Positions 16,893 to 26,272 of a DNA stretch of 64,000 nucleotides are shown piece after piece. Each line of letters begins with the position of its first letter. The first letter of the stretch is position 1. Source of the stretch: CAJQQK01 sp963696075 (GTDB lineage Bacteria; Pseudomonadota; Alphaproteobacteria; Rhizobiales; Hyphomicrobiaceae); the NCBI GenBank assembly GCA_963696075.1, contig CAVOJD010000031.1:36138-100137 (forward strand). Direction: 5' to 3'. Under the pieces are notes generated by a model, which saw nothing but the letters and a program-made list of their open reading frames with translations, searched no databases and was not told the DNA's origin. The position numbers and the translations under genes are program-made.

Positions 16893-18401
16893 CTATTCGC
16901 TGAGGGGGGCTGTTCCGTCAGCCAAATTGCGCTTGGTTGCGAGATGCGTGAGGTAGGGGAGTAGCAAGCCAAGGACTGCGAGGACGATGAACAGCAGGGC
17001 GAGCGGCTGAGTGAGGATCATCCACCATTGGCCGTCGAACATCTTGAGCGAGTTCTGCAGGTTGGTTTCGACCATTTCGCCGAGGATGAGGCCGATGGCA
17101 ACCGGGGCGACGGCGAAGCCGAAGCGGCGCATGAAATAGCCGAGCACGCCGAAGACCAGCACCAGCCAGACGTCGAACAATGACTGGTTGAGTGCGTAGG
17201 CGCCGATGACCGACAGCGAGAAGACGATCGGCCAGAGCAGGGCTCTCGGGACCAGGGAAACGCGGGCAAACAGCTTGGCGGCATAGAGCCCGAGGAACAG
17301 GAACATCAGGTTGGCGACGAACATGGCGCCGAAGATCGCGTAGACCGTGTCGACCTGTTCGGTGAAGAGATAGGGGCCGGGGCGCAGGCCGTGGACGAGA
17401 AGGCCGACGAGGATGACCGCGGTGGTGCCGCTGCCTGGAATGCCGAGCACCATGGTCGGGACCATGGCGCCGCCGGTGGCGGCGTTGTTGGCGGCTTCGG
17501 CGCCGGCGATGCCTTCGACCGCACCCTTGCCGAATTCTTCCTTGTGTTTCGACCAGCGCCGCGCTTCGGAATAGCCGATCATGGAGGCGACGGTGGCGCC
17601 TTCTGCGGGCAGCACGCCGATGATGGTGCCGATGCCGCACGATCGCAGGATCGTTTTCCAGATCTTCTTGTAGTCCGCCATCGAGGGAAGCTGGACGGCT
17701 TTCATCGCGACGGTTTCAACGATGTGGTTGAGCCGGGTGGATTGGACGAGCAGTTCCGACATCGCGAAGAGGCCGATCATGACGGGCACGAAGTGGAGAC
17801 CTTCGTAGAGGTCGTAGTTGCCGAACATGTAGCGTTCGATCGAGGTCGACTTGTCGGCGCCGATGGTTGCGAGCCAGACGCCGAAGACGCCGCCGATGAG
17901 GTTCTTGACGGCGCCGCCGGCGGAGATGCTGGCGAGCATGGAGAGGCCGAACAAGGTGAGGGCGAAGTATTCGGGCGGGCGGAATTCGTAGGCAACGCGG
18001 GCCAGGAGAGGGGCTGCGATGGCGAGCGCGATGACAGAGAACAGGCCGCCTATCGTGCTCGATACAACGGCGATGCCGAGGGCGCGGCCGGCTTCGCCGC
18101 GCTGTGCCATGGGATAGCCGTCGAGGCAGGTGGCGGCGGCGGCGGAGGTGCCGGGGGCGTTGATCAGGATTGCGGTGATGGAGCCCGCGAAGGTCGCGGA
18201 ACAGTAGATCGTGGCCAGGACGGCGATGGCGTGGACCGGTTCCATCGTCAGGGTGAAGGGGAGGAGGAGGGCTGCGCCCGTGGTTGCGCCGAGACCGGGC
18301 AGCGCTCCGATGATGACGCCGATGATGGTCGTGAGGAAGATTAACAACAGGAGATACGGGTCGGTGAACACCGACGCCATGGCGAGGACTGCTTCGGTCA
18401 T
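16893..18401 (-). CDS. tctA: Tripartite tricarboxylate transporter, large membrane subunit
   Basis: A 502-residue TctA protein with about 11-12 membrane helices. The family motif GALPGLGATTGAALLLPFT lies near residues 33-51 and a second similar glycine-rich motif around AAEAANNAATGGAMVPTMVLGIPGSGTT. TctA forms the substrate channel, TctB assists, and TctC supplies the ligand from the periplasm; transport is ion-driven. The gene order tctC-tctB-tctA on this strand is intact, with 6 bases between tctB and tctA. The cargo is a carboxylate, probably linked to the isomerase and AtuA genes next door (inference). Confidence 0.93.
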   Translation of the reverse strand: MTEAVLAMASVFTDPYLLLLIFLTTIIGVIIGALPGLGATTGAALLLPFTLTMEPVHAIAVLATIYCSATFAGSITAILINAPGTSAAAATCLDGYPMAQRGEAGRALGIAVVSSTIGGLFSVIALAIAAPLLARVAYEFRPPEYFALTLFGLSMLASISAGGAVKNLIGGVFGVWLATIGADKSTSIERYMFGNYDLYEGLHFVPVMIGLFAMSELLVQSTRLNHIVETVAMKAVQLPSMADYKKIWKTILRSCGIGTIIGVLPAEGATVASMIGYSEARRWSKHKEEFGKGAVEGIAGAEAANNAATGGAMVPTMVLGIPGSGTTAVILVGLLVHGLRPGPYLFTEQVDTVYAIFGAMFVANLMFLFLGLYAAKLFARVSLVPRALLWPIVFSLSVIGAYALNQSLFDVWLVLVFGVLGYFMRRFGFAVAPVAIGLILGEMVETNLQNSLKMFDGQWWMILTQPLALLFIVLAVLGLLLPYLTHLATKRNLADGTAPLSE

Positions 18402-18407
18402 GGCGAA

Positions 18408-18914
18408 TTACCCGTAATAGAGGTTGGTCAGGATCCCACGCGGGAAGCGGACTTGAAGGACCAGGTCGAAGAGAAAGAAGATCGAGACCGGCGTGATGAT
18501 CGCAACGAGGCCGGCGACCCAGTAGCGCCGCTCGCCCCAGACGATGCACATGGCGAAGATGACGATCGCCAGAGCAAGGAACATGTCGGCGTAGGTGGTG
18601 ACCAGGTAGAAGACCACCATCAGCGCCATGCTCAACCAGGTTTGCGGTAGCTGGCGGGCTTCAGGCATTCGTGCGCCGGCAGCGAGTTGAAAGATGAGCG
18701 CCACATTCAAGACCGCAATGATGGTCGCAAGGAAGATGGGGAAGCTGCGCGGCTGCATGGCCGGCCCGATGACGATCTCGGGGGCTTCATCGAACTGATA
18801 GGCGATCAGGGCGACGATGGCGCAGAAGGCAAAGATGATGCCGGGCACCAGCCAGTCGAATAGTGTTCTGGGCGATGGGGATGACGTCGTGTTGTCGGCC
18901 TGGTCTTGGTCCAC
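18408..18914 (-). CDS. tctB: Tripartite tricarboxylate transporter, small membrane subunit
   Basis: The 168-residue product has four predicted membrane helices (around residues 22-42, 57-77, 92-112 and 120-150), as expected for TctB. It is sandwiched between tctC and tctA, six bases from tctA, so it is cotranscribed. The N-terminal 18 residues are hydrophilic and variable. Confidence 0.87.
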   Translation of the reverse strand: MDQDQADNTTSSPSPRTLFDWLVPGIIFAFCAIVALIAYQFDEAPEIVIGPAMQPRSFPIFLATIIAVLNVALIFQLAAGARMPEARQLPQTWLSMALMVVFYLVTTYADMFLALAIVIFAMCIVWGERRYWVAGLVAIITPVSIFFLFDLVLQVRFPRGILTNLYYG

Positions 18915-19055
18915 GAAATCACCTTCGTCTGGTCAGGGTTCTGGTCGTTCCCACTGATGCCTGGCAATCGTGGGCGGCACGCCGGTCGATACATGCGTTC
19001 GTTCACGGTGCGGTCCCGGGCGGGCCGGCTGGCTGCCGCCCGGGACGCCGTGGTG

Positions 19056-20012
19056 TTACTTCAAGCCCATCTCTTTGATGGCAGGCTCGAATTCCGCGAT
19101 CATCGATTTGATCTGCTCGCCCCATTCCTGCGCACCGGCGGGAGACTTGGAATCGAGGCCGGAGGCTTCGAGATAGCTCTGGTACATCTTGTGCTCCATC
19201 GCCTTCATGATGCCTGTTTCAAGCTTGGCAATGTTCTCTGCCGGCACGCTCGAGTGGGTGACGAAGCCGCGCACGGTCGAGAGCACAACAGGAATGCCGA
19301 GCTCAGTCGCCGTCTTGGCGTCGGGGATCGGCTTCATGCGCTTCTTGCCCATGACGATGAGCGGGCAGATGTCACCGGCTTCGATCTGGGCGGAGGCCTC
19401 GGAGAGGTTGAGGACGCCGACGTCGATGGCGCCAGCGACGAGTTGGGTCGCCAGTTCACCGCCGCCCTTGAAGGGGACGATGGTCGGCTGCTGGAGGCCG
19501 CCCTTCTTGGCGAAGATGTACGCGGTGATGTGATCGATGGTGCCGATCTGCGTGGTGCCGACCTTGATCTTTTCGGCCTTCATGCCCGCGACGAGCTCTT
19601 CAGGCGTTTTGTATTTCGAGGTCTTGCAGTTGACCATGAAGATCTGCGGGTCGTCGGTGCCGCGCGCGATCGGGGCCATGTCGCTGACTTTGAGCTTGGT
19701 CTTGCCCTTGGCCATGGTGATGGCGTGGCCGATGGTGAAGGTCAGGATGGTGTGACCGTCGGCAGGACGATCGGCGAAGTAGTTCATCGAAAGGGCGCCG
19801 CCGCCGCCGCGCTTGTTGACGACGACCATGTCGGCATTCAGCGTGCGACGGGCGCGCAGCATCATCATGCGTGAGTTGACGTCGGTGCCACCGCCGGCGC
19901 CGGCGTGGGTGACGACTTCGATCGTCTTGGATGGGAATTCCTCGGCGAGGGCGTGACCAGCCGTGAGGCCGGCCGTCAGCGCAATAGCGCAAACGATTTT
20001 CATGGGTTTCAT
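19056..20012 (-). CDS. tctC: Periplasmic Bug/TctC solute-binding protein
   Basis: This 318-residue protein starts with a Sec signal peptide (MKPMKIVCAIALTAGLTAGH, cleavage probably after HALA). The Bug-family start FPSKTIEVVTHAGAGGGTD follows, where the glycine loop binds a carboxylate. Further typical parts are KRGGGGALSMNYFA and GTTQIGTIDHITAY. It captures a small organic acid in the periplasm for TctAB. It is the first gene of tctCBA; about 140 bases separate it from tctB. Strong spacing after GGAGGAAACGCC supports the start. Confidence 0.92.
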   Translation of the reverse strand: MKPMKIVCAIALTAGLTAGHALAEEFPSKTIEVVTHAGAGGGTDVNSRMMMLRARRTLNADMVVVNKRGGGGALSMNYFADRPADGHTILTFTIGHAITMAKGKTKLKVSDMAPIARGTDDPQIFMVNCKTSKYKTPEELVAGMKAEKIKVGTTQIGTIDHITAYIFAKKGGLQQPTIVPFKGGGELATQLVAGAIDVGVLNLSEASAQIEAGDICPLIVMGKKRMKPIPDAKTATELGIPVVLSTVRGFVTHSSVPAENIAKLETGIMKAMEHKMYQSYLEASGLDSKSPAGAQEWGEQIKSMIAEFEPAIKEMGLK

Positions 20013-20093
20013 TGGCGTTTCCTCCTGTTGTTTTTCGTTCGTCCAGGTTGGGCAAGATAACCGGTCCGACAGGATTGTGGACCGGCGGCAAGG

Positions 20094-20924
20094 TCAGGCG
20101 TTGGCGATGCCTGCTTCGCGTGCTCGTTCGACCAGATAGTCGCGGCCTTCGAGCATCGTTTCGAGTGTGCCCCAGCCGCACATGTAATGACCGGTGAAAC
20201 CGGTCGCCTCCAAGCGGTGGAACATGTCGGCGAAATCGACGGTTCCGGTGCCGGGGTGCATGTGGAGTTCGTATTCGCCGTTGTTGTCGGCGATGCGGAC
20301 TTCCTCGCAGCGGCTCATGTCCATGCCGTCGATGAAGCCTGCGATTCCGATCGGGTCATAATGGGCGTGGTTGATGGTGAAGGCCCATTTGAGGTTGGGC
20401 GAGCGGATCTGATCGAAGTACCAGACGGTATCCTCGAGGGTGTCCGGCATGTAGTGGACTTCGGCAAGCTCCGGCTCGCCGTTGAGGTTTTCCAGCGTGA
20501 GAAGGACGCCTTGCTCTTCCGCATAGCCGACGGCGCGCTTGAGGCGCTCGATGCTTGCCTGCATGCGCAAGTCGCGGCAGCCGGTGAAGTGATAGCCGCC
20601 GTGGACGACGACCCATTCAGCGCCGGTTTTCTTCGCGAGGTCGATGTAGGCTTTCAGATACTGGTCGGCTGCGTCGCGCAGGAAGGGAGAGACTTCAGCG
20701 ACGTTGACGCCGGACAGCGTGTGCAGGCCCAGGTGGATGCCGGCCTTGGCGCAGCTCTCCTTGATAGCGGCGCAAGTGGGGTCATCGAATCGCTCCATGG
20801 CGTTCGGCGCGATATCGAGTTGGACGTCGAGGTAATAGACCTGATTGGCGGCGGCCCAACGAATTGCGTCTTCAGCCGACGCGCGACGGGCCGCATCGAT
20901 TCCGATGCGGTCTCGCAGAGACAT
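20094..20924 (-). CDS. Sugar-phosphate isomerase/epimerase-like TIM-barrel protein
   Basis: This 276-residue protein belongs to the xylose-isomerase-like TIM-barrel family. Metal-ligand regions are seen at WVVVHGGYH, VLLTLENLNGEPE, FTINHAHYD and ELHMHPGTGTVDF, giving the usual Glu/His/Asp set. Such enzymes isomerise or dehydrate sugars and sugar acids (IolE/IolI, dehydratases). It lies upstream of tctC on the same strand, 81 bases away, so transporter and enzyme probably form one transcript. It starts MSLRDRIGIDAAR. Confidence 0.85.
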   Translation of the reverse strand: MSLRDRIGIDAARRASAEDAIRWAAANQVYYLDVQLDIAPNAMERFDDPTCAAIKESCAKAGIHLGLHTLSGVNVAEVSPFLRDAADQYLKAYIDLAKKTGAEWVVVHGGYHFTGCRDLRMQASIERLKRAVGYAEEQGVLLTLENLNGEPELAEVHYMPDTLEDTVWYFDQIRSPNLKWAFTINHAHYDPIGIAGFIDGMDMSRCEEVRIADNNGEYELHMHPGTGTVDFADMFHRLEATGFTGHYMCGWGTLETMLEGRDYLVERAREAGIANA

Positions 20925-21268
20925 TCAAGCTTCCTCCCTGGTCGTCTGAAGCGACCTAAGTTTTTTTCGAAGACTAGCCATTCGGGGTAAGCGGTCAAGG
21001 CTGGCTGGCGGCACGCCTGGGATATCAGGTGGATGTTACCCTGCGTGCATGGGTTGATTTTCGATATTTATCAGGAAGATAGGCTGAACTAATCGTCATT
21101 TTCCGAGCCGGATTTCTATTGGGCGTGTCGGTCGCTGTCTGGAGCGGGACGACGGGGCGCCTTCGTGCTTCCATGGTTCAAGGGCGCGCGGTAGGTTGGC
21201 CGGAAACACATGCTCGCGGTGCGTATCGCATCCGATACGTTGCGGCAGGGGAAACGCGGAGGCGCATC
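20925..21268. promoter_or_regulatory. Divergent promoter region
   Basis: About 340 bases between the minus-strand isomerase/tct operon and the plus-strand AtuA pair. It must hold promoters for both, but I see no clear operator. A weak partial dyad near 21220-21240 (GTATCGCATCCGATAC) is the only candidate. Confidence 0.35.
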
Positions 21269-22600
21269 ATGCGAATGGGATCAGGCGCGGGGTTCTCATC
21301 GGATCGGCTGGGGCCGGCGGTTGACCTGGCTGAGAAGGGCGGTCTCGACTGGCTCGTCTTCGAGACGATCGGGGAGCGGACGCTGGCGTTCGGGCATCGC
21401 GACCGGCTGCTTAATCCGGAGCGTGGATATAATCCGCAACTGGCAGCGCGGATGCGGGGCGTGCTGGGGGCGTGCCGCGAAAACCAGACGCGGATCATGA
21501 CCAACATGGGCGTTGCCAACGTCGAGAAGGCGGCGGAAGTCGTGATCGGCGTTGCGCGTGACCTGGGCCTCGAGGGCCTGCGGGTGGCGGCGGTGCTTGG
21601 CGATGAGGTGACGGGGCAGTTCGACGACACGACGGCGCTGACGGATGAAGAGGGGCTGACGATCGGCGATGTCGGGCGGCCGCTTGTCGGCGCGAACGCC
21701 TATCTCGGGATCGACGCGATCCTGCCGGCCGTCGAGACCGGGGCAGACGTGATCATTACCGGCCGGGTGGCGGACCCATCGCTGTTTCTGGCGCCGATCG
21801 TTGCCGAATACGGCTGGGCGCGGGACGACTGGGGCAAGCTTGGGCAGGGGACCATGGTGGGTCATCTGATGGAATGCGGGATGCAGATCACAGGTGGCTA
21901 CTATGCCGATCCGGGCCGGAAGGATGTGCCGCGGCCGGCTGACTGCGGCTATCCGATTGCGGAGATCGGCGCGGATGGAAGTGCCGTCATCACCAAGCTT
22001 GGCGACGCGGGCGGCATGGTCTCGCTGGCGACGGTGAAAGAGCAGCTGCTTTATGAAGTGCATGATCCAAGACAGTATCTGACGCCCGATGTGACGGCTG
22101 ATTTTTCAACCGCGCGGCTGGTCGAGGCGGAGAAGGATCGCGTCCGGGTGAGTGATGCGGGTGGCACCGAGCGGCCGCGGCAACTCAAGGTGACGGTCGG
22201 GTTCGACGGCGGGGTGCTGGGCGAGGCCGGGGTCAGCTATGCCGGCATCAATGCGGCGGCGCGGGCGCGGCTGGCGCGGGACATCCTGATCGAGCGCTTC
22301 GACCGGGTGGACGGGGTCAAGGGGAACTATCGGATCGATCTGATCGGGCTGTCGTCGTTGCATGCGACGGCCGGTGTCGGGCAGCCGGAGACGTCGCGCG
22401 ATGTCAGGGTGCGGGTTGCGTTGCGGTCGATGGATCGCGATCTTGTCGAGATGATGCTTTGGGAAGTCGAGGCGCTGTTGTGCTGCGGGCCGGCGGGCGG
22501 GGGCGGCTATCGCGGGCAGATCACGCCCGGGGTGATCACCTATTCTGCGATGATCGACCGGGATGACGTGGCGCCAACAGTGAAGGTGTACACGGCATGA
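21269..22600 (+). CDS. AtuA-family protein (DUF1446)
   Basis: The product of 443 residues matches the DUF1446/AtuA family: MRMGSGAGFSSDRLGPAVDL at the start, NPQLAARMRGVL, TNMGVANVEKAA, VVAADVIITGRVADPSLF-like stretches, and the late GGGGYRGQITP. AtuA was named for acyclic terpene utilisation in Pseudomonas, but most members are in other catabolic contexts and have no proven reaction. Here no atuC/F carboxylase or liu genes are present. It overlaps the next gene by four bases (ATGA). The frame extends to 21119, but the family N-terminus is at 21269. Confidence 0.88.
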   Translation: MRMGSGAGFSSDRLGPAVDLAEKGGLDWLVFETIGERTLAFGHRDRLLNPERGYNPQLAARMRGVLGACRENQTRIMTNMGVANVEKAAEVVIGVARDLGLEGLRVAAVLGDEVTGQFDDTTALTDEEGLTIGDVGRPLVGANAYLGIDAILPAVETGADVIITGRVADPSLFLAPIVAEYGWARDDWGKLGQGTMVGHLMECGMQITGGYYADPGRKDVPRPADCGYPIAEIGADGSAVITKLGDAGGMVSLATVKEQLLYEVHDPRQYLTPDVTADFSTARLVEAEKDRVRVSDAGGTERPRQLKVTVGFDGGVLGEAGVSYAGINAAARARLARDILIERFDRVDGVKGNYRIDLIGLSSLHATAGVGQPETSRDVRVRVALRSMDRDLVEMMLWEVEALLCCGPAGGGGYRGQITPGVITYSAMIDRDDVAPTVKVYTA

Positions 22601-22935
22601 CAACGCGGAAAATCGCGCTGCATGAGATTGCGCACGCGCGGGCCGGTGATAAAGGCAATACGTCGAATATTTCTGTATGGGCCTATGATCCGGGTGATTA
22701 TGGTCTCATCAAAGAGCAACTTACGGCGGAGCGGATCAAGGCGGCGTTTCCCGATCTGATCCGGGGTGATGTCACACGCTATGAGCTTGACCATCTACAT
22801 GGGCTCAATTTCGTGATGCGCGAGGCGCTCGAGGGTGGTGTGAATACGTCGCTGGGGCTCGACAGCCACGGCAAGTCATGGAGTTTTCTCATTCTTGGCC
22901 TAGAAGTCGACGTGCCGGAAAACCGGGGAGCTTGA
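22597..22935 (+). CDS. AtuA-like ferredoxin-fold protein
   Basis: This 112-residue protein corresponds to the small C-terminal AtuA-like domain that in some species is fused to DUF1446. Features are MTTRKIALHEIAHARAGDKG near the start, NTSNISVWAY, the Tyr-Asp-containing middle, and LGLDSHGKSWSFLILGLEV at the end. The ATG overlaps the TGA of the gene before it, so the pair is translationally coupled and likely forms a complex. Confidence 0.85.
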   Translation: MTTRKIALHEIAHARAGDKGNTSNISVWAYDPGDYGLIKEQLTAERIKAAFPDLIRGDVTRYELDHLHGLNFVMREALEGGVNTSLGLDSHGKSWSFLILGLEVDVPENRGA

Positions 22936-22984
22936 TTTCCGGGCGAACGGCACGATCTGCCAGAGCCATGGGGAGGCAGCGAAG

Positions 22985-23644
22985 ATGCGCAGTTTCAAGG
23001 TGATGGCAGCCGGACTGGTGGTTGCAGTGATTGCTGCCGGAATGGCGACGGCAAGTGTGCCGGTGCGCGCCAATCCGTTGCAGGGGCACGACTGCTACAG
23101 TTCGGACATGATGCGGCGCATCGAGGGATGCACGGAGCTTTTGAAGCTGCCGCATCTGGCGCCGTCGGTCAGGGCGGATGCCTATGCGCTCAGAGCGCTG
23201 GCGTTGTCGCTTGTCGGGCGGTATGGCGAGGCGATTGCCGATTATGACCAGGCGCTGGCGATGCACCCCAATCATGCGGTTGCGCTCAACAACCGGGCGT
23301 GGGCGCTGTTCAAGATGGGGCGGATTGCGGAGGCGATGCCGGACGTCGAGAAATCGCTCGCAATCGACAGAACGAGCCCGCACGCCTTCGACACCCGCGC
23401 CCATCTGCATCAGGCGCAGGGCAATGCGGACCGCGCCTATCAGGACTACCGGCAGGCGATGTCACTCGGGGGCGCACAGATGGTGCGGCTCTATCAATGC
23501 GGGCTGCAGGCGCAGGGTCTTTATTCGGGGCCGATCAGCGGGATTTATTCCGACGCGCTCAGCTCGGCGCTGAAGGTGTGCGTGAAGTCCGACAAGTGCG
23601 ATCCGCTGCCACCGGATGAAGAGTGCAAGGCGGCGTTGAGTTGA
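22985..23644 (+). CDS. Exported tetratricopeptide-repeat protein
   Basis: The 219-residue product has a signal peptide (MRSFKVMAAGLVVAVIAAGM, cleavage near residue 30). Two to three TPR units follow, seen as GRYGEAIADYDQALAMHPNH, RIAEAMPDVEKSLAIDRTSP and HQAQGNADRAYQDYRQAMSL (about residues 78-160). A C-terminal region with three Cys (VCVKSDKCDPLPPDEEC) may be disulfide-bonded. It is expected in the periplasm as an interaction scaffold. A triple-hairpin repeat begins 5 bases after its stop. Confidence 0.82.
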   Translation: MRSFKVMAAGLVVAVIAAGMATASVPVRANPLQGHDCYSSDMMRRIEGCTELLKLPHLAPSVRADAYALRALALSLVGRYGEAIADYDQALAMHPNHAVALNNRAWALFKMGRIAEAMPDVEKSLAIDRTSPHAFDTRAHLHQAQGNADRAYQDYRQAMSLGGAQMVRLYQCGLQAQGLYSGPISGIYSDALSSALKVCVKSDKCDPLPPDEECKAALS

Positions 23645-23649
23645 GTCGA

Positions 23650-23966
23650 TTTCGCTCACGGTGCTGATCCGGCGAGCAAAGCTCGCCGGGCACCTCCGCG
23701 GGGGCGGCGCTAAGCGCCGGGTCGCGTTGCTCCCCGAGTTCGCGGGGCGAACTCGATTGGTTTTCGCTCACGGGCTATTCCGGTCCTGCGGACCGGGCCC
23801 TCCTGCGGGGGCGGCGCGGGGCGCCGGGTCGCGGTTGCTCCCCGAGTTCGCGGGGCGAACTCGAATGGTTTTCGCTCACGGGCTATTCCGGTCCTGCGGA
23901 CCGGGCCCTCCGCGGGGGCGGCGCAAGGCGCCGGGTCGCGGTTGCTCCCCGAAGCCTGCGGCTTCG
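23650..23966. repeat. Three triple-hairpin units after a stop codon
   Basis: Units begin at 23650, 23761 and 23869 with TTTCGCTCACGG. The first hairpin differs (CCGGCGAGCAAAGCTCGCCGG in unit 1, CCGGTCCTGCGGACCGG in units 2-3), yet base pairing is kept. The second keeps GCGGCGC...GCGCCG pairing. The third is CGAGTTCGC-GGG-GCGAACTCG in units 1-2 and CGAAGCC-TGC-GGCTTCG in unit 3. These compensating changes indicate that the folded form matters. Confidence 0.9.
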
Positions 23967-24224
23967 AGGGTTCGCGGTTTCTCTTTTGGCGGTGCTGCGG
24001 CACTGTGGGAGCGGATCAATTCCAGGCTGTGCGATTCCAATCACAGCGTCATCCCGGCGCTTGTCGCCGGGATCCATTTTTCCGCACGACGTGAGGCTTC
24101 GTTGGTTCACGGCGCTTGCTGTCTCGCCCACCTGATCACGTTGACGTCGTTCCCAGCCGGTGAATGGAACCCTGTGACAAGCACCGGGATGACCCCGGTG
24201 GGGGGCAACCGCGCGGCGTTCCGC
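23967..24224. other. Gene-free stretch
   Basis: About 260 bases with no supported gene. It holds another hairpin of the CCGG type (GTCATCCCGGCGCTTGTCGC, 24048-24067, pairing with CGCCGGGAT), a remnant of a common alphaproteobacterial intergenic repeat. Confidence 0.4.
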
Positions 24225-25931
24225 TTAGGCCACCCACTCGCTGACGGGGGCGTTGGCGTCCTGGAGGGGTTGGGCGATGATGTCGACCAAAGCGGGGCCG
24301 TCGTGCTTTGCGGCTTCGGCGAGGACGGATTTGAGTTGGCGCGGGTCTTCGACGCGCCATGACTTGAGGCCGTAGGCGGCAGCGACGGCGGCGTGGTCGG
24401 TCGGCGAGAAGTCGACCGAGAAATAGCGCCCGCCGAAGCCGGATTTCTGGCCGGCCTTGATCCAGCCGAACACGGAATTCGAGAACACCACGAACAGGAT
24501 CGGCAGGCCGAGACGCGTTATCGTTTCGAACTCACCGACCGAGAAGGCGAATGAGCCGTCGCCCATGACCGAGACGACCTTGGCGTTCGGGCGGCCGACC
24601 TGTGCGCCCATGGCGGCGGCCATCGAGTAGCCGAGGGCGCCGTGGGCGCGGTTCGAGATGAAATGACGGCCCGGTTTGGCGAACCGGTAGTAGGCGGAAA
24701 AATACGGGCACGGCGTGCCGGGGTCGCAGACGACGACGGCATCGTCGGGGAGGACCGCGTTCAGCTCGGCGACCACGCGTTCCGGCTTGATCGGGGTTTC
24801 GGTGGCGGCGGCGAGACGGTCGAATATCTCGAATTTTTCCCGGCGGGCCTCAGAGACGCGGGCGGCGCCGGCGAACGAGGGCAGGCTCGATTCCTGGTCG
24901 AGGGCGTCGTTGATCGCGGCAAGCGCAAGCCTGGCGTCGGCGAGGACGGGATAGGCGGTCTCGTAGCTGGCGGAAATGGCGATCGGGTTGGAATCGATGT
25001 GGACAATGGGGGTGCCGGGGGCGGGATAGCGCCAACGCTCGGTCGTTACCGAGCCCGCGCGGCAGCCGATGAAGATGATGAGGTCTGCCTCCTCGACGAC
25101 CTTGCGGGTGGCGAGGACGCCGCCGTTGGAGCCGACGACACCGAGGCAGTTCGGGTGTGTTTCGGCGAGGCTGCCCTGACCGCTCACGGTTGTCGCGACG
25201 ATCAGATCGAGGCGTTCCGCGAGACGGGCAAGTTCGGCCTCGGCGCCCGCGATGACAGGGCCGCCGCCGCAGATGATGATGGGGTTTTTCGCAGTCAGGA
25301 TTGCCTTCGTGGCGGCTTCGATTGCAGCACTCGCGGGAGGCTGCGGCCAGGCCGGGAAGTTTGCGAATTCAGGCTGTGCCCAGATCTGGGCGCTGTCGAC
25401 GTCCTGTTTCTGGACGTCGAAGGGCAGGCCGAGGTGAGCGGCACCCGGTGTGCCGGTGGTCATCGCGCGGAAGGCGTGGCGCACCATGGTGGGCAGGCGG
25501 CCGGCCGAGTCGATCAGGCCGTTGTATTTTGTGAGCGGGCGGAAGAGGCCGGTCTGGTCGAGTTCGGTGAGGGGGAACTTGCCCTGAGAGGTGACCGCGA
25601 CGTCGGTTGTGATCGCGAGGACGGGGATGGAGGATTCGTTGGCTTCGACGACGCCCGGCAGGATGTACGTCGCGCCGCCGCCGCTCGGGCCTTCGCAGAC
25701 GCCCGGCTTACCCGTGACGCGGGCGTAGCCGTCGGCCATGTAGGCGGCATGGCGTTCGTCGCGCGTGAGAATGTGGGTCATGCCGCGGGCGTCCTGATGG
25801 AGCGCGTCATAGAACGGCAGAGAGGTGTCGCCGCACAGTCCGAAGATCGTCTCGACACCGTGCTGGGCGAGCAGGGCGACCATGGCCTCGGCGCCGGTCA
25901 TGGTGTTCCGGTTCGGTTCGTCAGCGCTCAT
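24225..25931 (-). CDS. TPP-binding acetolactate synthase-like enzyme (second)
   Basis: A 568-residue member of the same superfamily as 14444-16198, but clearly divergent from it. Catalytic Glu E59 lies in ILTRDERHAAYMADGYAR. The middle domain starts near NPIIICGGGPVIAGAE and the TPP/Mg motif is GDGSFAFSVGEFETITR, ending FSN (Asn kept). The reaction is unknown: decarboxylase or 2-oxoacid ligase. No FAD-binding small subunit or ilvN-like gene is near, so it is not standard branched-chain synthesis. It may be cotranscribed with the acyl-CoA dehydrogenase gene, 500 bases upstream on the same strand, although repeats separate them. Confidence 0.87.
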   Translation of the reverse strand: MSADEPNRNTMTGAEAMVALLAQHGVETIFGLCGDTSLPFYDALHQDARGMTHILTRDERHAAYMADGYARVTGKPGVCEGPSGGGATYILPGVVEANESSIPVLAITTDVAVTSQGKFPLTELDQTGLFRPLTKYNGLIDSAGRLPTMVRHAFRAMTTGTPGAAHLGLPFDVQKQDVDSAQIWAQPEFANFPAWPQPPASAAIEAATKAILTAKNPIIICGGGPVIAGAEAELARLAERLDLIVATTVSGQGSLAETHPNCLGVVGSNGGVLATRKVVEEADLIIFIGCRAGSVTTERWRYPAPGTPIVHIDSNPIAISASYETAYPVLADARLALAAINDALDQESSLPSFAGAARVSEARREKFEIFDRLAAATETPIKPERVVAELNAVLPDDAVVVCDPGTPCPYFSAYYRFAKPGRHFISNRAHGALGYSMAAAMGAQVGRPNAKVVSVMGDGSFAFSVGEFETITRLGLPILFVVFSNSVFGWIKAGQKSGFGGRYFSVDFSPTDHAAVAAAYGLKSWRVEDPRQLKSVLAEAAKHDGPALVDIIAQPLQDANAPVSEWVA

Positions 25932-26209
25932 GATGCTCTGCCCTTTTTTTGGCGTTGGGTGAGGAATGCCTGAGAAGCAGGCAATATTTCAGATGCGGAT
26001 CAATCTGCCGCGCGCCGCGCGCCGCATGTTCACCATTTTCGTTAGACATGATGATTCCTGGCTGTCAATTGCTTGACTTGACGCTGCGTCTCGACCATCG
26101 TCCGGCCAGTTCTGCGGATCAAGGATCGGCGCTCAAAAAAATCACGATCGGTCCCGAGTCTAGGGAGGCTCAGCCAGGAGGCGAAGCGCATGCTTCGCCT
26201 TTTTGCTTT

Positions 26210-26272
26210 TTTGGCTCACGGCTATTCCTTCGCTGCGCTCAGGGCCTCCGCCGGGGCGGCGCTTGCGCCGGG
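26210..26272. repeat. Degenerate triple-hairpin unit
   Basis: The sequence GGCTCACGGCTATTCC followed by GCCGGGGCGGCGCTTGCGCCGGGCC follows the plan of the dispersed 105-bp element (leader, first arm, GC-rich second hairpin), but the first hairpin is altered (CTTCGCTGCGCTCAGG). It adjoins the 28-bp tandem array. Confidence 0.6.
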
